A DNA stretch of 64,000 nucleotides from Bacteroidota bacterium (lineage in GTDB: Bacteria > Bacteroidota > Bacteroidia > Chitinophagales > Chitinophagaceae), in NCBI GenBank assembly GCA_016706595.1, contig JADJJH010000002.1, forward strand, positions 620,001 through 684,000, given 5' to 3'. The notes below the pieces were generated by a model. It ran no database searches. It worked only from the letters and a program-made list of their open reading frames with translations, and had not been told where the DNA came from. This document shows, one piece after another, positions 1 through 9,314 of the stretch (the stretch's first letter is position 1; every line of letters begins with the position of its first letter). The position numbers were made by a program, and so were the translations under genes.

Positions 1-280
1 CGTAAGGCATATTTACTTTTTGTGCACATTCGGTAACGATTTCTTTTGCTTGCTTTTTAGTGGCAACAAATAAAATCTTTTTACCACTTTTTGCAATTTG
101 CTTCATCGCAGCAGCAGCTTCTGTTAAACCTTCAACGGTTTTGTTAAGGTCGATGATATGAATTCCTTTCTTCTCGGCGAAGATATAAGGCAACATTTTA
201 GGGTTCCACTTTTTACGAAGGTGACCAAAGTGTACGCCTGCTTCTAATAGTTGCTGTTGTAAATTAGTATTGTCTGACAT
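1..280 (-). CDS. rpsB: 30S ribosomal protein S2 (partial, N-terminal part)
   Basis: The reverse strand from an ATG at 280 reads MSDNTNLQQQLLEAGVHFGH and continues with RKKWNPKMLPYIF and HIIDLNKTVEGL, the conserved N-terminus of S2, a protein of the small-subunit body. The reading frame stays open to the window edge, so about 93 residues are visible and the C-terminal part lies outside. It follows rpsI after about 125 bases on the same strand, the usual rplM-rpsI-rpsB order in Bacteroidota, so it is probably co-transcribed from the promoter ahead of rplM. S2 binds late in 30S assembly. The assignment is secure; only the 3' end is missing. Confidence 0.97.
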   Translation of the reverse strand, partial: MSDNTNLQQQLLEAGVHFGHLRKKWNPKMLPYIFAEKKGIHIIDLNKTVEGLTEAAAAMKQIAKSGKKILFVATKKQAKEIVTECAQKVNMPY

Positions 281-404
281 GTTTTATTTTATTAATACCG
301 GATTTGTATCATCCGACGTTATTATTATTTAATTTAATTTCCAGTTGATTTGAGTAAGCAAGCGAAGAATATAAAAACTCACTACGCCCATCTCAGATCT
401 CGTA

Positions 405-794
405 TTAACGTTTAGAGAATTGATAACTTCTACGGGCTTTCTTATGACCAAATTTCTTACGTTCAACCACTCTAGGGTCACGAGTAAGTAATCCTGCCGG
501 TTTAAGAGCCACACGTAATTCAACTTCAGTATTACATAATGCGCGGGCAATACCTAATTTAATAGCTTCGGCCTGACCTTTTGATCCGCCACCATCAACG
601 GTAACTTGAACATCGTATTTATCAAGTGCTTGAATGGTTTTTAAAGGTAATTCAACTTGGTTTTGAAGATACATTACCGGGAAATAAGTTTTATAATCAC
701 GGTCGTTTACGGTTATTACACCAGTTCCTTTAGTAAGGTATACACGTGCAACGGCTTCTTTACGACGACCGATTGCTTTTTTTAATTTTTCCAT
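405..794 (-). CDS. rpsI: 30S ribosomal protein S9
   Basis: This 129-residue protein has the full S9 signature: an N-terminal AIGRRKEAVARV segment, the GGGSKGQAEAIKLGIARAL block and the basic tail LLTRDPRVVERKKFGHKKAR ending in SKR, which in S9 reaches the P-site tRNA. Length is normal for bacterial S9 (about 128-130). The ATG lies 21 bases after the rplM stop, consistent with translational coupling in a ribosomal operon transcribed from the promoter near 1300. Nothing unusual was seen. Confidence 0.98.
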   Translation of the reverse strand: MEKLKKAIGRRKEAVARVYLTKGTGVITVNDRDYKTYFPVMYLQNQVELPLKTIQALDKYDVQVTVDGGGSKGQAEAIKLGIARALCNTEVELRVALKPAGLLTRDPRVVERKKFGHKKARRSYQFSKR

Positions 795-815
795 TTATCT
801 AAATTTTGTATAAGA

Positions 816-1256
816 TTATTTTAATTGACTTGGTTTTTGAGCGCTATGCGGATGTTCGTTACCAACATACACATGAAGTTTTTTGTACATTGCTCGGCCT
901 AATCGGTTTTTTGGTAGCATACCTTTCACCGCACGTTCGATGATTCTTTCCGGATGACGCTTCAATAAATCTTGCGCAGCTTCTTGTTTTTGACCACCAG
1001 GATAACCGCTATAATCTAAATAGATTTTTTGCTCTCCTTTATTTCCGGTAAAAACTACTTTTTCGCAGTTTAATACAATAATATTATCTCCAGCGTCTGC
1101 ATGTGGAGTATAACTAGGTTTGTGCTTTCCACGTAAAATCGTAGCTAAACGCACGCTTAACCGTCCAACGGTTTGATTACTTGCATCAATCACAAACCAT
1201 TCAGATTTGTGCGTTTCTTTGTTTGCAAATTTTGTTTTGTAACTTAAGTGTCTCAT
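816..1256 (-). CDS. rplM: 50S ribosomal protein L13
   Basis: The 146-residue product matches L13: the WFVIDASNQTVGRLSVRLA start region, the LRGKHKPSYTPHADAGDNII block, and MLPKNRLGRAMYKKLHVY near the C-terminus. L13 is an early-assembly protein of the large subunit. It is the first gene of the rplM-rpsI-rpsB operon here. A consensus-like Bacteroidota promoter lies 40-75 bases upstream, and the ATG at 1256 follows an A-rich leader without a strong Shine-Dalgarno, as is usual in this phylum. Confidence 0.98.
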   Translation of the reverse strand: MRHLSYKTKFANKETHKSEWFVIDASNQTVGRLSVRLATILRGKHKPSYTPHADAGDNIIVLNCEKVVFTGNKGEQKIYLDYSGYPGGQKQEAAQDLLKRHPERIIERAVKGMLPKNRLGRAMYKKLHVYVGNEHPHSAQKPSQLK

Positions 1257-1297
1257 TATTTATTAAGAATTTTTAGTATTCCTTTTTAAAAGGGTCG

Positions 1298-1329
1298 CAA
1301 ATGTAGCTTTATTCAACCTGAAATTCCAA
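1298..1329 (-). promoter_or_regulatory. Promoter of the rplM-rpsI-rpsB operon
   Basis: On the reverse strand TACATTTG (1298-1305) matches the Bacteroidota -7 element TAnnTTTG exactly, and a TTG (1327-1329) lies 21 bases upstream, close to the usual 19-21 spacing of the -33 element. Transcription would start near 1290, giving a leader of about 35 bases for rplM. Inference from motif match only. Confidence 0.6.
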
Positions 1330-1476
1330 GTATTTTACTACATATTTTCATGAACTATCTATAAAGTCATTGATAATCAGTACTAAAAAAGATATATTTT
1401 TTAATTTAGCATATAAGTGCGGAACCCGTAATGTGAAAGAAAGTATTAAAATTATAGAAATAATTGTTAAAATACC

Positions 1477-1507
1477 TTGCATATAAAAAATTAGCATATT
1501 ACTTTTA
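1477..1507 (+). promoter_or_regulatory. Candidate promoter of the SusC/SusD operon
   Basis: TTG (1477-1479), a 20-base spacer and TACTTTTA (1500-1507, seven of eight matches to TAnnTTTG) precede the susC-like gene by about 43 bases. The position suits a short AT-rich leader. The rest of the 293-base gap between rplM and susC shows no other recognisable element. Confidence 0.4.
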
Positions 1508-1549
1508 CCCCACAAAATGATAATTATTTATTAATTAAAAACGCAAAGC

Positions 1550-4500
1550 ATGAAGAAAAGACTATTACTGACAATGACGGTATTGTTGCTAGGGCTACAA
1601 GCACTCATGGCACAAACCGGTACAATCCGTGGTAAAATTTTAGACGATAAAGGCGATCCGGTTCCAGGAGCAACTATTCGTATTAAAGGTACCAATAAAG
1701 GAACAGTTACAGATGCAAATGGAAATTTTAAACTCAATGCCGATGAAGGCGCAACGCTTGCTATTTCAGCGATTGGTTTAAAGGCTGCAGAAAAATCGGC
1801 CCAAGATGGCATGAGTGTAAAAATGGCAACCGATCAACAATCGTTGAGAGAAACCGTTGTTACCGCACAAGCTATTAAAAGAGAAAAAGCGAGTTTAGGT
1901 TATGCAACCACTACACTCAATAACAACGATTTGAATGCCGGTAACAATGTGAGTGCTTTAGGCGCTTTACAAGGTAAGGTATCGGGTGTAAATGTAACGA
2001 GCACAACAGGCGGACCAGGAGGTTCAACTAGGGTGGTTATTCGTGGTGAAAAATCAATTGGCGGAAATAATAATGCCTTAATCGTAATTGATGGTATTCC
2101 GGTTAATAACGGAAACAGAGTACGTACGAATAGTTTAAAGCAAGTTGATTTTGGTAATCGTGGTAATGATGTGAATCCTGATGATATCGAAAGTATTTCG
2201 GTATTAAAGGGTGCAGCTGCAACGGCTTTATACGGATCGGAAGGTGCGAATGGTGCGGTTATGATTACAACAAAATCGGGTAAAGCAAAAACTAAAACAG
2301 GTAAAACTGAAATTGGATTTTCAACGGGTTATACTTGGTCTAATATCCTAAAGTATCCTACTTTCCAAAATCAATTTGGTCAAGGGGATATGAGTGGATT
2401 ACCTGATGATCGTCGTGAGAATTTCAGTTGGGGTTTACCTTTCGACGGACAAATTCGCCCTTGGGGTCAAATCATCGATGGAAAACAAAAAGTAAAGCGT
2501 TACGAAGCACAAGAAGATAATGTAAAAGATTTCTTCAATACAGGTAAAGCTTGGGAAAATAATTTATCAGTTTCAGGCGGAACTGAAAAGAGTAATTACT
2601 TCGTTGGTTTCAATACATTAAACAGCAAAGGAGTTGTTCCAAATACATTTACTGACAGATATAGTATTCGTGTAAATGCAAATCATGAATTTAATAATGA
2701 TTTCTTCAGTAATATTAATGTGAATTACATCAATGGTTCATCACGTGTCGATCAAGGTGGACAAGGTGAAGGTTCTGTTTGGAATGCAGTAGGTCAACAA
2801 CCACGTGATATTCCAATTGGTAATTTATCAGATTTAGATGATGTTTTCAACTCAATGGATTATACCGATACCAATGGTGTACGCCGTTATGGTTACTATG
2901 GTGCTTATAGCCAAAACCCATATTGGGTTGCCGCTAATTTCGACAATAGAAATAAGTATGATAGAATCATTGGGCAAACTTCATTAGGCTATCGATTTAA
3001 TCAACATATTACACTTACCAATCGTTTTGGTGGTGAGGTATTATCAGATCGTATTTATTTGAAATCACCAAAATTAAACACCGTAGCTTTTGAAGAATTA
3101 TGGTCGGGCTCACCAAAGTCTTTTAATGGTGGTTATTTTGAATCAACAGATAATTTTTCTTCTTATTTCAATGATTTGATGTTGAATTTCAATTATCAAA
3201 TAGATAAATTAGGAATCAATGCATTAATAGGTCATTCAGTTGCTAGCAGAAGAAGTAACTTATTGTCTTCAGACATCGACCCAACTACAAATGGCTTAGT
3301 AATTGAAAGTTTTTATAATTTTTCAAATGCACAATCAAAAATTGCAAGTGAAAATGTATTAACAAGAAGCAAGAAAGTTGGTTTATACGGAACAGTGAAT
3401 TTTGATTTTAATAAGATTTTATTTATTGAACTTACCGGAAGAAATGACTGGAGTTCAACGTTAGCAGCAAATAATCGCTCATACTTCTATCCATCTATTA
3501 GTGCATCTTGGTTGTTCTCACAACATTTGTCTGATGCAGCTAAAAAAGTAATGAATTATGGTAAGCTTCGTGCAAATATTTCTTCAGTAGGTAATGATGC
3601 AACGGCTTATCAAAACAATGATCCTGGGTTTACCAGCACAAACATTACAAGTGGTTTTGGTTCAAACATCTTCCCTTTCAACGATGTGCCAGGATTCAGT
3701 TATCAAAATCGTATGGGTAATGCGAACTTAAAGCCTGAACGTCAAATTGGTAAAGAAATTGGTGTTGACCTTGCTTTTGCACAAGATCGTATTTCATTAG
3801 ATTTCACGATTTACAGCAATAAAACCAAAGATCAAATTTTGGCTGTACCAACCCCTTCTTCAACAGGTTTTACAAGTCGAATTATTAACGCGGGAACTAT
3901 TCAAAATCGTGGTTTTGAAGCAGGTTTACGTGTTACACCGGTAAAAACAAAAGGTATGCGTTGGGATTTATTTGGTACGTATACTCGTAACAAAAATGAA
4001 GTATTGGATTTACCTAATGGAGTTGATCAATTAGTAATTGGAGGATTCTCAGGAATGAGTATCGTTGCAGCGGTAGGAAAACCATTTGGTACTTTCTATG
4101 CGGTTGATTTATTAAAGGATGCTAATGGTAATCAAGTGATTGATTCTGCAACGGGCGCACCTAAATCAACTTCAGCACCTGTTTATTTAGGTTCTTTCCA
4201 ACCTAAGTTTATGGCTTCTTGGGGAACTAGTTTTAGTGCAAAAGGATTTAATGTAAATGTTTTATTTGACACCAAGCAAGGTGGATATTTGTACTCTCGT
4301 ACTAAAGATATCTTAGAATTTGTAGGTGTTTCAGCTTCTTCTACATTAAATAATCGTGAGCCATTCTTATGGGATAACTCAGTGTATGAAAATTCAGAAG
4401 GCGACTATGTAAAGAATACCGGCATTTTAACCGATGTATACAATTACTATACAGCAGCTAATGTAAAACCTGCTGGTCAAGATTTAATTAAAGCAGGTTA

Positions 4501-4741
4501 TGTTAAATTAAGAGAGGTTTCTATTGGTTATAAATTACCTCAAAAGTGGTTCAGTAAAACATTTATCGGTTCTGGTAATTTCTCAGTATTCGGTAATAAC
4601 TTAGTATTGTGGACTAACAAGGGGAATGATTATGTAGATCCTGAGGTGAATTCAGGTGGAGCTTCAAACGAGCAAGGTTTTGATTTCAGTGCTCGTCCAT
4701 CTATCAGAAATTATGGATTCAGATTAGGTTTAACTTTCTAA
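1550..4741 (+). CDS. SusC/RagA-family TonB-dependent outer-membrane transporter
   Basis: A 1063-residue outer-membrane protein. Residues 1-22 form a signal peptide ending ALMAQ; about 25-100 are a carboxypeptidase-regulatory-like domain (GTIRGKILDDKGDPVPGAT); about 110-245 are the plug, with NALIVIDGIPVNNG and SISVLKGAAATALYGSEGAN, both typical of the SusC/RagA family; the remainder is the beta-barrel, ending in aromatic LTF as outer-membrane proteins do. Such transporters import oligosaccharides or peptides captured by the SusD-type lipoprotein encoded 19 bases downstream. No glycosidase, protease or regulator lies beside it, so the substrate cannot be inferred. Confidence 0.95.
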   Translation: MKKRLLLTMTVLLLGLQALMAQTGTIRGKILDDKGDPVPGATIRIKGTNKGTVTDANGNFKLNADEGATLAISAIGLKAAEKSAQDGMSVKMATDQQSLRETVVTAQAIKREKASLGYATTTLNNNDLNAGNNVSALGALQGKVSGVNVTSTTGGPGGSTRVVIRGEKSIGGNNNALIVIDGIPVNNGNRVRTNSLKQVDFGNRGNDVNPDDIESISVLKGAAATALYGSEGANGAVMITTKSGKAKTKTGKTEIGFSTGYTWSNILKYPTFQNQFGQGDMSGLPDDRRENFSWGLPFDGQIRPWGQIIDGKQKVKRYEAQEDNVKDFFNTGKAWENNLSVSGGTEKSNYFVGFNTLNSKGVVPNTFTDRYSIRVNANHEFNNDFFSNINVNYINGSSRVDQGGQGEGSVWNAVGQQPRDIPIGNLSDLDDVFNSMDYTDTNGVRRYGYYGAYSQNPYWVAANFDNRNKYDRIIGQTSLGYRFNQHITLTNRFGGEVLSDRIYLKSPKLNTVAFEELWSGSPKSFNGGYFESTDNFSSYFNDLMLNFNYQIDKLGINALIGHSVASRRSNLLSSDIDPTTNGLVIESFYNFSNAQSKIASENVLTRSKKVGLYGTVNFDFNKILFIELTGRNDWSSTLAANNRSYFYPSISASWLFSQHLSDAAKKVMNYGKLRANISSVGNDATAYQNNDPGFTSTNITSGFGSNIFPFNDVPGFSYQNRMGNANLKPERQIGKEIGVDLAFAQDRISLDFTIYSNKTKDQILAVPTPSSTGFTSRIINAGTIQNRGFEAGLRVTPVKTKGMRWDLFGTYTRNKNEVLDLPNGVDQLVIGGFSGMSIVAAVGKPFGTFYAVDLLKDANGNQVIDSATGAPKSTSAPVYLGSFQPKFMASWGTSFSAKGFNVNVLFDTKQGGYLYSRTKDILEFVGVSASSTLNNREPFLWDNSVYENSEGDYVKNTGILTDVYNYYTAANVKPAGQDLIKAGYVKLREVSIGYKLPQKWFSKTFIGSGNFSVFGNNLVLWTNKGNDYVDPEVNSGGASNEQGFDFSARPSIRNYGFRLGLTF

Positions 4742-4760
4742 AAAACAAAACGAATAAATT

Positions 4761-6239
4761 ATGAAATATACAAAAATAAAAATAGTAGCTATACTCGCTT
4801 TAGGCACGTTGATGTTAGGAGGTTGTAAAAAGTTTCTTGACGTAAATAAAAATCCAAATATTGCTAATAATCCGGGTATCGAATTAGTGCTTCCTTCAGC
4901 TCAGGTTGCCATTGCCCATGTATTAGGTAATAATATGCAGGTGAATGGTTCATTTTGGGCGCAATATTGGACACAGTCTCCACTTGCTAACCAATATAAG
5001 CAATACGATCAGTATGCTCCTTCAACTGATAATTACAATCGTGCATGGAGTACCTTATATAGTGGTGCTTTAGCAGATTTGCAATATGTATACAATAAAG
5101 CAGCAGCACAAAATAATAAGCAATATATGGCGGTATCTCAGCTATTAACGGCTTATACTTTCCAACTTGCTACCGATGCATGGGGTGATGTGCCTTATAC
5201 AGCAGCATTGCTTGGAATAGAAGCAAATGGAGGAATTGTTTCACCATCTTATGATTTGCAATCTGCTATTTATGACAGCTTATTTAAACAAGTTGATGCA
5301 GCCATTGCTTTAATTGATGTGAATGCTGAAATTCATCCACATGGTGATGATTTAATGTACGGAGGTGATATGCACCTTTGGGCCAAGTTTGCTTATACTT
5401 TAAAATTGAAAATGGCCTTGCGTCTTTCAGAAGTAAATGTTACAAAGTCACAAGCTATCGTGGATTCAATCATGAACGATCCTAACCATGAATTTATAGA
5501 AGCTGGAGAAGATGCGTTAATTGCTTTTTCTACAGCAGGTGGTAGCGAAAATCCATTGTATTCAGAAATCGTAGGTGTAGGTAAAACGCAAAATATCTTT
5601 GCAAGTGCTACTTGTGTAGATAGTATGAATAGTAACTCTGATCCACGTGTATTTGTGTTTTATAAGCCATTAGCTAATGGAACAGTGGTTGGTAACAAGC
5701 AAGGAGATTACAATAATGCAACTAGCGCAATAGGAAAATCACTTGGTAGTTATATCGTAGGTGCAGAAGCTGCAAATGCATTGTCAGCCGAGGCGCCTGT
5801 TCGTTTCATATCATCAGCCGAAAGCGCATTGTTACAAGCTGAAGCAGCTGTACGTTTTGGTGGAACTGGCGATGAAGCTTCTTTTTATGCAGGAATTGAT
5901 GCAAGTTTTGAAGCCTATGGAATTACCGATGCTACTGAAATTGCTTATTATAAAGATAGTACGTATTGGGGTGTGTATCCGTATGCAGGTACCACTGAAG
6001 AAAAGATTCGTCATATTGTTACCCAAAAGTGGTTTGCAATGTGTGGTAACCAAGGTTTTGAAGCATGGACTGAACAAAGAAGAACAGGCTATCCTGATTT
6101 CTTAATTCAATCTGTGAATTCATTAATTGGTGCAAAAAAACCAGCACGTTTCTTATATCCAACTGAGGAGATTAACCTTAATGCAAACTTTCCTGGTTTG
6201 AAATCTATCGACCAGAAGGTATGGTGGGATGCTAACTAA
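4761..6239 (+). CDS. SusD/RagB-family nutrient-binding lipoprotein
   Basis: A 492-residue protein with a lipoprotein signal peptide (lipobox LGGC, Cys22) followed by KKFLDVNKNPN, a typical SusD-like start. The helical TPR-like core includes ADLQYVYNKAA and LATDAWGDVPYTAAL, and the C-terminal EEKIRHIVTQKWFAM helix is characteristic; overall it most resembles the SusD-like_2 subgroup. It should sit on the outer face of the outer membrane as the lid and capture subunit of the SusC-like transporter encoded just upstream. Same operon, 19-base gap. Confidence 0.93.
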   Translation: MKYTKIKIVAILALGTLMLGGCKKFLDVNKNPNIANNPGIELVLPSAQVAIAHVLGNNMQVNGSFWAQYWTQSPLANQYKQYDQYAPSTDNYNRAWSTLYSGALADLQYVYNKAAAQNNKQYMAVSQLLTAYTFQLATDAWGDVPYTAALLGIEANGGIVSPSYDLQSAIYDSLFKQVDAAIALIDVNAEIHPHGDDLMYGGDMHLWAKFAYTLKLKMALRLSEVNVTKSQAIVDSIMNDPNHEFIEAGEDALIAFSTAGGSENPLYSEIVGVGKTQNIFASATCVDSMNSNSDPRVFVFYKPLANGTVVGNKQGDYNNATSAIGKSLGSYIVGAEAANALSAEAPVRFISSAESALLQAEAAVRFGGTGDEASFYAGIDASFEAYGITDATEIAYYKDSTYWGVYPYAGTTEEKIRHIVTQKWFAMCGNQGFEAWTEQRRTGYPDFLIQSVNSLIGAKKPARFLYPTEEINLNANFPGLKSIDQKVWWDAN

Positions 6240-6264
6240 ATTATTAACGATAAAAAGAAATACA

Positions 6265-6912
6265 ATGAATAAAATTAAAATATCAATATTAGCTCTAACC
6301 CTATTATTCAGTTTCAGTTGTAAAAGAAAGATTGAAAATGTTTCTGAGGTGATTACGGCTTCTTATCCAATCATTACAATTAATGGTGCCCAATTTGTAA
6401 GCATACCTGTAGGTGGTACTTTCGTTGATGCCGGTGCTACCGCAGTGGATACACTCTTAAATGAGAATTTAACGGCCATTTCTATCACAAATGATATTGA
6501 TGCAACAACACCAGGCTTCTATACTGTTCAGTATAAATTTAAAAACTCAAATGGTTATACAAGCACCGGAACCCGTTTTGTTTTGGTTACCGATGTGAGC
6601 GATACACTTGATTATTCAGGTTTATACCTTAGAACAACTAATAGCGCACCGATGAATGTTGCGAAAGTTGCACCCGGTTTATATAGTACAGATAATGTAG
6701 GAGGTGTTCCATTACCATCTGCATTTGCTATCACCGTATATTTCGGTCAAATCGATGATTCTACATTAGTTGTGCCTAATCAGCCTACTACTGCCGGTGA
6801 TATGTATTGTGTAAATTCGTTTGTAAAAGCAACCGCAAGCGATACCATAATTACATGGGCCGTACGTAATGCTAGTTTTGGTACTGCACAACGTACCTTC
6901 TCGCATCAATAA
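6265..6912 (+). CDS. Surface lipoprotein with DUF5011-like Ig fold, third gene of the Sus-type operon
   Basis: I place the start at ATG 6265 rather than the in-frame 6229, because MNKIKISILALTLLFSFSC gives a proper lipoprotein signal (Cys19) and avoids a useless extension overlapping susD. The 215-residue product has an Ig-like region at about 35-115 (ITINGAQFVSIPVGGTF, then VDAGATAVD and GFYTVQYKFKNSNG) like DUF5011, and a C-terminal domain I do not recognise. Small lipoproteins of this kind encoded after SusD often act as accessory surface binding proteins. Binding specificity is unknown. Confidence 0.75.
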   Translation: MNKIKISILALTLLFSFSCKRKIENVSEVITASYPIITINGAQFVSIPVGGTFVDAGATAVDTLLNENLTAISITNDIDATTPGFYTVQYKFKNSNGYTSTGTRFVLVTDVSDTLDYSGLYLRTTNSAPMNVAKVAPGLYSTDNVGGVPLPSAFAITVYFGQIDDSTLVVPNQPTTAGDMYCVNSFVKATASDTIITWAVRNASFGTAQRTFSHQ

Positions 6913-6933
6913 ATTAAATTCTAATAATTTTAG

Positions 6934-6963
6934 AAGCCGGCTCGTTTTTGAGCCGGCTTTTTT
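6934..6963 (+). terminator. Intrinsic terminator after the Sus-type operon
   Basis: A perfect 10-bp stem AAGCCGGCTC / GAGCCGGCTT (6934-6943, 6950-6959) with a six-base loop, followed by a T run, lies 21 bases after the lipoprotein stop. It ends the susC-susD-lipoprotein transcript. Confidence 0.9.
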
Positions 6964-7109
6964 AATGATAGGTACTCAATAGGTAACTATAAGGCCGGCT
7001 TTTAATTTCATAGAGGTGTGGCTATAAAGTGGCCTAATAAACAAGCTATCAAATTTAGTGAACGTATGGCTCCTTTGCTTCATTCAAACACCATAACATA
7101 CAACTATTA

Positions 7110-9260
7110 TTATTTTAGTTGCTTCTTTATTTCAGCCACATTCTTATTTAGAATAGTGTTTTGAATTCCATCATAAACACCTTTCCAGATCAAATTAAAA
7201 AATGATTTTTGGGGATCCCTCTGTACCGCAAATTTGGCATTTCGCGTTATACCTTTTGAAGGATTATTATTTTTAACAAAGAAGTTATTAATGCTGCTTT
7301 TTGTTTTGGTTGCTTCTATTACATTGGTTTTATCACTTAACTTATAAGATGCCAATTTTAAGCTGCTATAGAGCATTATAATATCACCATTTGCTGTATT
7401 ATCGTCTCCAGCCATGGTAAAATGTAAAGAATTTAATTGACCTTCAATGGTAGTTAATGCAAGTGGTTTAGTAAGCGCATTTAATTTGTTGAAGCTGGTT
7501 GACCCGATTTGCCCAGCAATTTCAAATTTTCCATTTTTTGAATCTAAGAATAAACGCCAATCAGTTACACATTTAGCCTTACCTAATAAAAGTCCATTGG
7601 CCTTTAATTGGCAAATAGGATTTTGTTGAATCAACAGAGTATTATTAGTGATATTATTTACAATACCTTCTATGTTCGAAAATATCACTTCACCCTCTTC
7701 TTTTGTTTCTTTTGAACGTTCTTTATATGAAGCATAACTTTTTGTAATTATGGCCGTTCTAATATCCACTGGCAGTGCCAAGTTCATTAAGAGTTGATGA
7801 GGATACTTGCCCACTTTGCTTTCCGGGCGATCCGGAGGAACTCGGTCATGATAGACTTTTAAATCTAAGTGTAGTGAAATTTCATCGATACGTAAGGCCG
7901 ACTCATTTACAAATTGATTGATATCAAGTCCGGTTAATAGTATCGTTTTCATTTCAATATCAAAAATATCTTCTTGATATGCCAATACATTATTTGTTTT
8001 GCTTTGAATGGGTTTCACTTGTATTGATCGTATCATTGCGCTTGATAAAGCCTTATTCACCTTGAGTCCTTTAAAAGAAATATTGTATTTATTATCTTTT
8101 GATGTGAGGGTAAAATCATCCGCTTGCATATTCCATTTAGCACTATCTAAAATGTTTCGCAAACTATTACGTTCGCTTATTTTTATATTTTTCGACAAAT
8201 GAAAAGTGAAACCATTTAATCTGACGGGTTCCTTGTTTGGGTATTTTTTATTTTTGAATAGCAATGTTGATTTGCCGATGGAGATACCGCCTATTTTTAT
8301 TTTGTCAAAGTAGTCATCAGGGAAATCGAATTTTTTTGTTTTTGAAAAATCGGGTTTGCTTTCATCAGTCTGATTAATAAATAAAGTAAGTACACAGTTT
8401 CCTGTGCTTATATTTCCAACATTGAGTGTATTATAATCAATAAAATCTTTTACATTGATGTCTTCTAGTTTTATAGAATTCAGTATAAATCGTTCTTCAG
8501 TAATAGACTCTTTGAATGAACTTATTTTGTCGATGGAAATATTTTTTTCAATAGCATTGTAAGTAATATTATCGAACGCGATAGCGCCATTTCTATTTGG
8601 TTGATTAATATATAATAGTTTCGCATTTGCTTTCATGTTATTAATAAAGTAGCTCACTACATTTTTGTAGTCTTTCGTACTATCAATAATTATTTTATTG
8701 AATGATATAGACAAATTGGCAAGTTGGGTATGTATGATTTCATCAGCGCTTTTGTCAATAAAACTTGCATTCACAACTTCAATACTTTTAGCATGGATGC
8801 TGTTGTAATTACCTAAAATTTTTTTGAATAGGGCCATACTATCTTCATACTTAAAGGATTTTTTGCCTGTATGAGTAATTACAATTCTTGGTTCATTGAT
8901 TATGATTTTGTTTGCAAATAATTTTTTTTCATTCAAGGCTAAGGGAATGTCAATGCCATCAGCGCTAATGGATTTTATAAATACTTCCACTAGCACATCT
9001 GGTAATTGATCAGATAATCTAAGTTGATGTAATTGTGCTGAATCAGTCTTAAGTACAATGTTTTCGAAGTAGGCTTCGCCATTTATTTCATCTATCATTG
9101 AGCTGTCGTATGTTATAGAATACAAACTATCAGAAAGGTCAGTCACTGAGTCCATAATAAATTCTTTGGCTACTTGATGTTTTTTATTTTGCCAAATAAA
9201 GTAGCCAGCTATGCCTGCAAGAATGAGAATACTCAGAAAAATTTTAATTACCTTTTTCAT
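7110..9260 (-). CDS. AsmA-like membrane-anchored periplasmic protein
   Basis: A 716-residue protein with one N-terminal membrane helix (about residues 4-22, IKIFLSILILAGIAGYFIW) and then a long beta-rich region with recurring patterns such as FENIVLKTDSAQLHQLRL and LNGFTFHLSKNIKI, in the style of the AsmA/TamB/DUF748 group of bridge-like proteins. It lies just downstream of tamL on the same strand (54-base gap), so it may belong to the same envelope-assembly transcript. The family call is by architecture and context rather than a recognised signature. A role in lipid or outer-membrane protein traffic is inference. Confidence 0.55.
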   Translation of the reverse strand: MKKVIKIFLSILILAGIAGYFIWQNKKHQVAKEFIMDSVTDLSDSLYSITYDSSMIDEINGEAYFENIVLKTDSAQLHQLRLSDQLPDVLVEVFIKSISADGIDIPLALNEKKLFANKIIINEPRIVITHTGKKSFKYEDSMALFKKILGNYNSIHAKSIEVVNASFIDKSADEIIHTQLANLSISFNKIIIDSTKDYKNVVSYFINNMKANAKLLYINQPNRNGAIAFDNITYNAIEKNISIDKISSFKESITEERFILNSIKLEDINVKDFIDYNTLNVGNISTGNCVLTLFINQTDESKPDFSKTKKFDFPDDYFDKIKIGGISIGKSTLLFKNKKYPNKEPVRLNGFTFHLSKNIKISERNSLRNILDSAKWNMQADDFTLTSKDNKYNISFKGLKVNKALSSAMIRSIQVKPIQSKTNNVLAYQEDIFDIEMKTILLTGLDINQFVNESALRIDEISLHLDLKVYHDRVPPDRPESKVGKYPHQLLMNLALPVDIRTAIITKSYASYKERSKETKEEGEVIFSNIEGIVNNITNNTLLIQQNPICQLKANGLLLGKAKCVTDWRLFLDSKNGKFEIAGQIGSTSFNKLNALTKPLALTTIEGQLNSLHFTMAGDDNTANGDIIMLYSSLKLASYKLSDKTNVIEATKTKSSINNFFVKNNNPSKGITRNAKFAVQRDPQKSFFNLIWKGVYDGIQNTILNKNVAEIKKQLK

Positions 9261-9314
9261 TTATAATTTATTATGTAAGAAATATTTGTCAAAAAAAGTT
9301 GAAGTGCACAAGCA

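Noticed and set aside
5761..6105. 114-residue plus-strand frame inside susD
   Set aside because: Out-of-frame shadow within a clear SusD-like gene.
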